DNA of 8,176 bases from Candidatus Zixiibacteriota bacterium (lineage in GTDB: Bacteria > Zixibacteria > MSB-5A5 > GN15 > FEB-12): assembly GCA_030619345.1 (NCBI GenBank), contig JAUXBO010000095.1, positions 1 to 8,176 on the forward strand, in the 5' to 3' direction. Both the position numbers and the translations under genes were made by a program. Below are positions 4,980-8,176 of this stretch, piece by piece. The notes under the pieces were generated by a model. The model worked only from the letters and a program-made list of their open reading frames with translations, was not told the origin of the DNA and searched no databases. Positions within the stretch are counted from its first letter, which is position 1. Each line of letters opens with the position of its first letter.

Positions 4980-6696
4980 TTTGCACCGTCACCGTCGTCT
5001 GTGAAGAGGAGTCCTTGAAATCATCTATGTTGGTAGTTTCTTTGAGTAACTCCTCAAGGCAGATCGTTCCTTCGGCCAGTTTCTCCAGTCCCATCTCAAA
5101 TAAGGGTATGTAGCCGTTGCGACGAGCCTCATTTTTCAGTTGACTTAATGAACCCTCTTCGACAATAAGCTCGGCAATCTTGGGCGTGATTTCAAGAAAC
5201 TCGTAGATACCGGTTCGTCCTTTGAATCCAGTGTCGTTGCATTTACGGCATCCTTTGCCTTTGGTGAACTGTAACTCCTCGGCCAAATCAACAAGTCCCG
5301 CGCGGGACAACTCCAGATCGGTGGGCATATACGGGACTTTGCAGTCAGGACAGTTGGCGCGAACCAGACGCTGGGCCAGCACCCCTCGTATCGATGATGC
5401 AACCAGGTATTTCTCTACGCCCATATCAGTTAGTCGAGATATCGCCGAGGGAGCGTCATTGGTATGAATGGTCGAAAAAACCAGATGTCCGGTAAGAGCC
5501 GATCTTACAGCCAGCCTCGCAGTTTCAGTGTCGCGAATCTCTCCGATCATTATCGTGTCAGGATTCTGTCTGAGAATTGACCTGAGGACCGAGGGGAAGG
5601 TCAAACCGGCTTTCTCGTTGATCTGAATCTGAATAATCAGCGGCAGAGAGTACTCGACCGGATCTTCGATTGTTACCGTGTTCTTCTCAACCGTGTTGAT
5701 CTCTTGCAGGGTAGTGTACAGGGTAGAGGTTTTGCCACTGGAGGTCGGTCCGGAAATAAGTACCAACCCTTCCGATTGAGTAATATTGTCTTTCCATCGC
5801 TCTTCAATCTTTCGGTTCATTCCCAGTTGATGGAAACTGAGAAGCAGATTCCGCCGGTCGAGAATTCTTATTACCACTTTTTCGCCATGGATTGTGGGCA
5901 GGGTAGAGACACGCAGGTCTATGGTGGCCCCATCGATTTTGATCATAAATCGGCCGTCCTGGGGCAGTCTTTTTTCAGAAACGTCAAGGTTGGAGGCAAT
6001 CTTGATTCGCGAGACAAGCTCGTTCTGCATCGACTTTGGCGGTGCTGCTTCTTCGCGCATGACACCATGAACACGATAACGAATCCGGGTCCGATTTTCC
6101 TCCGGCTCGATATGGATGTCGGAGGCGTTATCCTTGACCGCTTTGGTGATAATCAGATTAACCAACTTAATTATCGGGCTGTCCGAACTTGCCGAGATGT
6201 CATCGGCTGACACTACTTCCGGCTGATTTTCGTTAAGCTCATCACCGAGTATCTGGTTTAGCGAGTCGGCAATGGAGTAGTACTTGTCGATTGCTCCCCG
6301 TATCTCAGTTGCGGTTGCAATCGCTCGTTGAACATTCATTCCAGTGAGGTACTTTATCTCATCGATGGCAATAATATTGAGTGGATCGGCCATAGCCAGG
6401 GTCAGCGTATTTCCAATCGAGAAGGCGGGTATGATTGTGTAGCGCCGGGCGATTTGAACTGGTACGGTTTGAATAATTTGGGGATCAATGACAAGCGACT
6501 CAAGCGTAACCTTGGGAATCGATAACCGCTCCGACATACTTTCGGACAGTTGCTCTTCGGTTATATGCCCCAGGTCCACCAGGGTGTCGCCGAGTCTGCG
6601 ACCGGATGCTTTTTGTTTCTGCAGCGCTTCCTCAAGTTGCTCCGTTGTTATGAAGCCCTTCTCAAGAAGAAAGTCGCCAATTTTTTTCGTCTTCAT
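4963..6696 (-). CDS. pilB: Filament assembly ATPase PilB/GspE with MshEN domain
   Basis: A 577-residue cytoplasmic hexameric AAA-type motor that powers pilin polymerisation. From the start: an MshEN-type domain (two 24-residue motifs at 5-28 and 34-57 with a 5-residue spacer), the rest of the N-terminal domain to about 150, a linker, then the ATPase core. The core shows SDIHIEP (192-198), Walker A GPTSSGKT (316-323), the Asp box with TIEDPVEY (342-349), Walker B IMIGEIRD (382-389) and His box GHLVFSTIHTND (403-414). A CPDC/CRKC tetracysteine (449-452 and 483-486) is the zinc site of GspE/PilB. This set indicates an assembly ATPase rather than the retraction ATPase PilT, which lacks the zinc site and long N-terminus. 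The frame is open to 6855, but the extra 53 residues look noncoding and cover the promoter region; ATG 6696 begins MKTKKIGDFLLEKG, the family start. The region before it is A-rich and has no good Shine-Dalgarno. Confidence 0.96.
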   Translation of the reverse strand: MKTKKIGDFLLEKGFITTEQLEEALQKQKASGRRLGDTLVDLGHITEEQLSESMSERLSIPKVTLESLVIDPQIIQTVPVQIARRYTIIPAFSIGNTLTLAMADPLNIIAIDEIKYLTGMNVQRAIATATEIRGAIDKYYSIADSLNQILGDELNENQPEVVSADDISASSDSPIIKLVNLIITKAVKDNASDIHIEPEENRTRIRYRVHGVMREEAAPPKSMQNELVSRIKIASNLDVSEKRLPQDGRFMIKIDGATIDLRVSTLPTIHGEKVVIRILDRRNLLLSFHQLGMNRKIEERWKDNITQSEGLVLISGPTSSGKTSTLYTTLQEINTVEKNTVTIEDPVEYSLPLIIQIQINEKAGLTFPSVLRSILRQNPDTIMIGEIRDTETARLAVRSALTGHLVFSTIHTNDAPSAISRLTDMGVEKYLVASSIRGVLAQRLVRANCPDCKVPYMPTDLELSRAGLVDLAEELQFTKGKGCRKCNDTGFKGRTGIYEFLEITPKIAELIVEEGSLSQLKNEARRNGYIPLFEMGLEKLAEGTICLEELLKETTNIDDFKDSSSQTTVTVQSANPV

Positions 6697-6719
6697 ATTT
6701 TTATTTTTGCCGATTCTTA

Positions 6720-6759
6720 TCTCTGAAGTATTATCGGACCATGGTCGCAATCTCTGAAG
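6720..6759. repeat. 9-bp direct repeat TCTCTGAAG flanking a palindrome
   Basis: TCTCTGAAG occurs at 6720-6728 and 6751-6759, 31 bp start to start (about three turns of DNA). Between them is the perfect palindrome GACCATGGTC (6737-6746). The copies lie on either side of the candidate -10 box, one covering the candidate -35 box, as expected if a regulator binds here. The repeats are visible; the regulator is inference. Confidence 0.5.
6730..6758 (-). promoter_or_regulatory. Candidate sigma-70 promoter for the pil operon
   Basis: On the minus strand TTCAGA (6758-6753, 4 of 6 matches to TTGACA) is followed after exactly 17 nt by GATAAT (6735-6730, 5 of 6 matches to TATAAT). Transcription would start near 6723, leaving a 5' leader of about 27 nt before the pilB ATG. 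The spacer contains a perfect 10-bp palindrome, GACCATGGTC (6737-6746). The match is fair but such boxes occur by chance, so this is a hypothesis. Confidence 0.35.
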
Positions 6760-6779
6760 GAAGGCAGAGAATTGGAGAC

Positions 6780-6803
6780 AACTTGTTATGGATAAACTTG
6801 TTA
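6780..6803. repeat. 9-bp tandem direct repeat AACTTGTTA
   Basis: AACTTGTTA occurs at 6780-6788 and 6795-6803, separated by 6 bp (15 bp start to start). It lies 41-64 bp before the plus-strand ATG and upstream of the candidate pil promoter. It could be an operator for either gene. Confidence 0.5.
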
Positions 6804-6843
6804 ACCCATCAGAACTCGACGAGTGGTGTTTGACTAACTTACT

Positions 6844-8176
6844 ATGAGCAAACAAGTAACAAACTCGTCTTTTTCCTCGGTCATACTCTTCTCAGTCTGT
6901 TTGTTTGCCCTGAGTTCATTGTTTGCCGCGACTGTGCAAAGTGAGACTTCGACCAATCCTGACAGTCTGATTAGCTTCGATAATCTTACCATTGACAGTA
7001 TCGAAATTGAGAACAGAAATATTTACGATAATAGCAACCCAAAATACTCAGGCTTCATTTTCAAGTCGGTGAACAAACTACACTTGCGTACCAAAACGGC
7101 GGTTGTGCGTAGAGAACTCCTGTTTGATATCGGTGACATCTATAATGCCGATCTAATCGATGAATCAGCCCGCAATCTGAGGCGCAGGTTGGCTCTGTTC
7201 GATGCCTGGATCAGTCCAGTGATAATGGAAAATGGAAAACTGCTTTTGAAGGTAGTAACTGTTGACCAATGGAGCCTGGCCACCGGACTGACAATTAAGA
7301 AAGACGGCAACGATATTGACTACAAATTCTATATGGAAGAAAAGAACCTGCTGGGCAACAACCAGGTTCTCGCTTTTGATTATATCTCCGAACGTCGTGA
7401 AGATAATGCCGAGTTTAACTCGGAACGGAATGTTGATTATTTCACAGGTCGTTTCAGCGATTCTAGGCTACTGGGTAGCTCGCAGTCTCTGTCGTTGTCA
7501 TATTCTGGCAACCCGAGCAACAAAGTCTCGGCGCTTGGTGTGGGACGGCCCTACTATGACTTCACTCAGAAGTGGAGATACGAGTTGCTGCTATTGGATC
7601 TGCGGGGCCGTCGAGATTTTTATCAGGATCAAACACTGGTGGCCGAAGCGGATTATGCAGCCGATGGCCTCGCCGTTGGTGTCTCACGACGATTTGGTCC
7701 TTACAAGAGAAAGCTCAGATTCAATCTTACTTATCAGTATCATAATGAGCTGGCTCTTGATCGTAGAGAATTGCCGCATATAGAACCACCGATTGTTTTT
7801 CCTGAAGACAGTTCCTATCACTCTATCGGTTTATCCGTTCGAGGCTCCGTCTACGATTTTGTGGAGCTGCGGAAAATTGATGGCGTTGGATACACCGAAG
7901 ATTTTATTACCGGCTCTACTATTCTGCTCGGCATACAAAGGGCTAATGATCCTGGGTTCGAAAGATACCTATACCACAAGATTTCATCTGAAATTGCGAA
8001 GCAGTGGTACACAAGGGGTAACCTCGTTTCAGTACAACTCTCCAATGCCCATTGGTTCAAAGGCAGCAACAATATTCGAGATGTACTCGGTCTTGAGTTT
8101 GGCTTTTACAATAACGGTTTAGACTTTCTTACCCTTGCTGTAAACGGAAGGTATTTGTCCAGTTGGTACCAGGATG
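6844..8176 (+). CDS. Omp85/BamA-like outer-membrane protein with one POTRA-like domain, partial
   Basis: The frame is open from ATG 6844 to the right edge (444 residues, no stop). The start has a Sec signal peptide: K3, hydrophobic core at about 10-26, probable cleavage near SLFA-A (28/29). After about 40 polar residues, 71-142 look like a POTRA domain: VVRRELLFDIGDIYNADLID, then ESARNLRRRLALFDA and KLLLKVVTVDQWSL, matching the 'reLlf..Gd.y....l.es.r.Lr' pattern. From about 145 on, alternating strands with YKFYMEEKNLLGNNQVLAFDY resemble the first strands of Omp85/TamA barrels ('E.NLLG.G'). The remaining sequence has the aromatic-rich, alternating pattern of a beta barrel. The Omp85 signature in loop 6 ('RGF' type) is not reached in the window. 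It may insert outer-membrane proteins or export a partner. Canonical BamA has five POTRA domains and this has one, so it is not the housekeeping BamA. The first ATG after an in-frame stop was used; no Shine-Dalgarno is seen. Confidence 0.62.
   Translation, partial: MSKQVTNSSFSSVILFSVCLFALSSLFAATVQSETSTNPDSLISFDNLTIDSIEIENRNIYDNSNPKYSGFIFKSVNKLHLRTKTAVVRRELLFDIGDIYNADLIDESARNLRRRLALFDAWISPVIMENGKLLLKVVTVDQWSLATGLTIKKDGNDIDYKFYMEEKNLLGNNQVLAFDYISERREDNAEFNSERNVDYFTGRFSDSRLLGSSQSLSLSYSGNPSNKVSALGVGRPYYDFTQKWRYELLLLDLRGRRDFYQDQTLVAEADYAADGLAVGVSRRFGPYKRKLRFNLTYQYHNELALDRRELPHIEPPIVFPEDSSYHSIGLSVRGSVYDFVELRKIDGVGYTEDFITGSTILLGIQRANDPGFERYLYHKISSEIAKQWYTRGNLVSVQLSNAHWFKGSNNIRDVLGLEFGFYNNGLDFLTLAVNGRYLSSWYQD

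Larger units (their letters stand above)
6697..6843. other. Divergent intergenic region between pilB and the Omp85-like gene
   Basis: These 147 bp separate two genes transcribed away from each other and should hold promoters for both. On the minus side there is a candidate sigma-70 promoter; on the plus side no convincing one was found. The region is dense in short repeats, listed separately. The plus-strand gene has an in-frame stop (TAA, 6835-6837) just before its ATG and no clear Shine-Dalgarno. Confidence 0.75.

Noticed and set aside
5704..6210. Plus-strand open frame of 168 codons
   Set aside because: Lies opposite the strongly conserved core of the ATPase gene; no domain pattern, so a shadow frame.
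6697..6855. N-terminal extension of 53 codons on the ATPase frame (start at 6855)
   Set aside because: The added residues (MFAHSKLVKHHSSSSDG...) do not resemble any ATPase N-terminus, cross the start of the divergent gene, and cover the promoter region. The family start is at ATG 6696.
1..8176. CRISPR array, tRNA, rRNA, insertion sequence or phage genes
   Set aside because: No regular repeat-spacer pattern, cloverleaf, rRNA-like segment, transposase motif or terminal inverted repeat was seen; the window is nearly filled by the genes listed.

Overview
The window comes from a Gram-negative-type (diderm) bacterium of moderate GC. A secretin with a signal peptide, a periplasmic alignment complex and an outer-membrane Omp85-like protein all require two membranes. 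The taxon cannot be fixed from sequence alone. The gene order and the unusual fused inner-membrane gene suggest an uncultivated or deep-branching diderm lineage (FCB-like or deltaproteobacterial-like), but this is a low-confidence guess.

Positions 1-6696 are one minus-strand gene cluster, read from right to left. The order is: assembly ATPase with an MshEN-type N-terminus (pilB/gspE-like), inner-membrane platform (pilC/gspF-like), a type IV major-pilin-like prepilin, a GspG-like prepilin, a fused PilM-PilN (GspL-like) protein, PilO, a PilP/GspC-like pilotin-region protein, and the first 41 codons of a secretin (pilQ/gspD-like) that runs off the left edge. Spacing is tight: 17-nt and two 4-nt overlaps, plus a 1-nt gap. 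The longest gaps are 82 nt before the first pilin and about 18-21 nt elsewhere, so this is almost certainly one operon with translational coupling. Together the products form a complete type IV filament machine: cytoplasmic motor, platform, filament subunits, inner-membrane alignment ring, periplasmic connector and outer-membrane pore. No prepilin peptidase (PilD) and no retraction ATPase (PilT) lie in the window.

Positions 6697-6843 are a 147-bp divergent intergenic region. It holds a candidate promoter for the pil operon, a 10-bp perfect palindrome, and two separate pairs of perfect 9-bp direct repeats.

Positions 6844-8176 hold a plus-strand gene, open to the right edge. It encodes a secreted outer-membrane protein with one recognisable POTRA-like domain followed by beta-strand-rich sequence (Omp85/BamA-like). 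It has no stop codon in the window, so only its first 444 residues can be read.

The system is not wholly new. Its notable points are the natural PilM-PilN fusion that keeps the NLLP docking motif, the apparent loss of nucleotide-binding motifs in the PilM part, the mix of type II secretion-like and type IV pilus-like parts, and the exact 24-5-24 MshEN layout in the ATPase, which suggests control by cyclic di-GMP.
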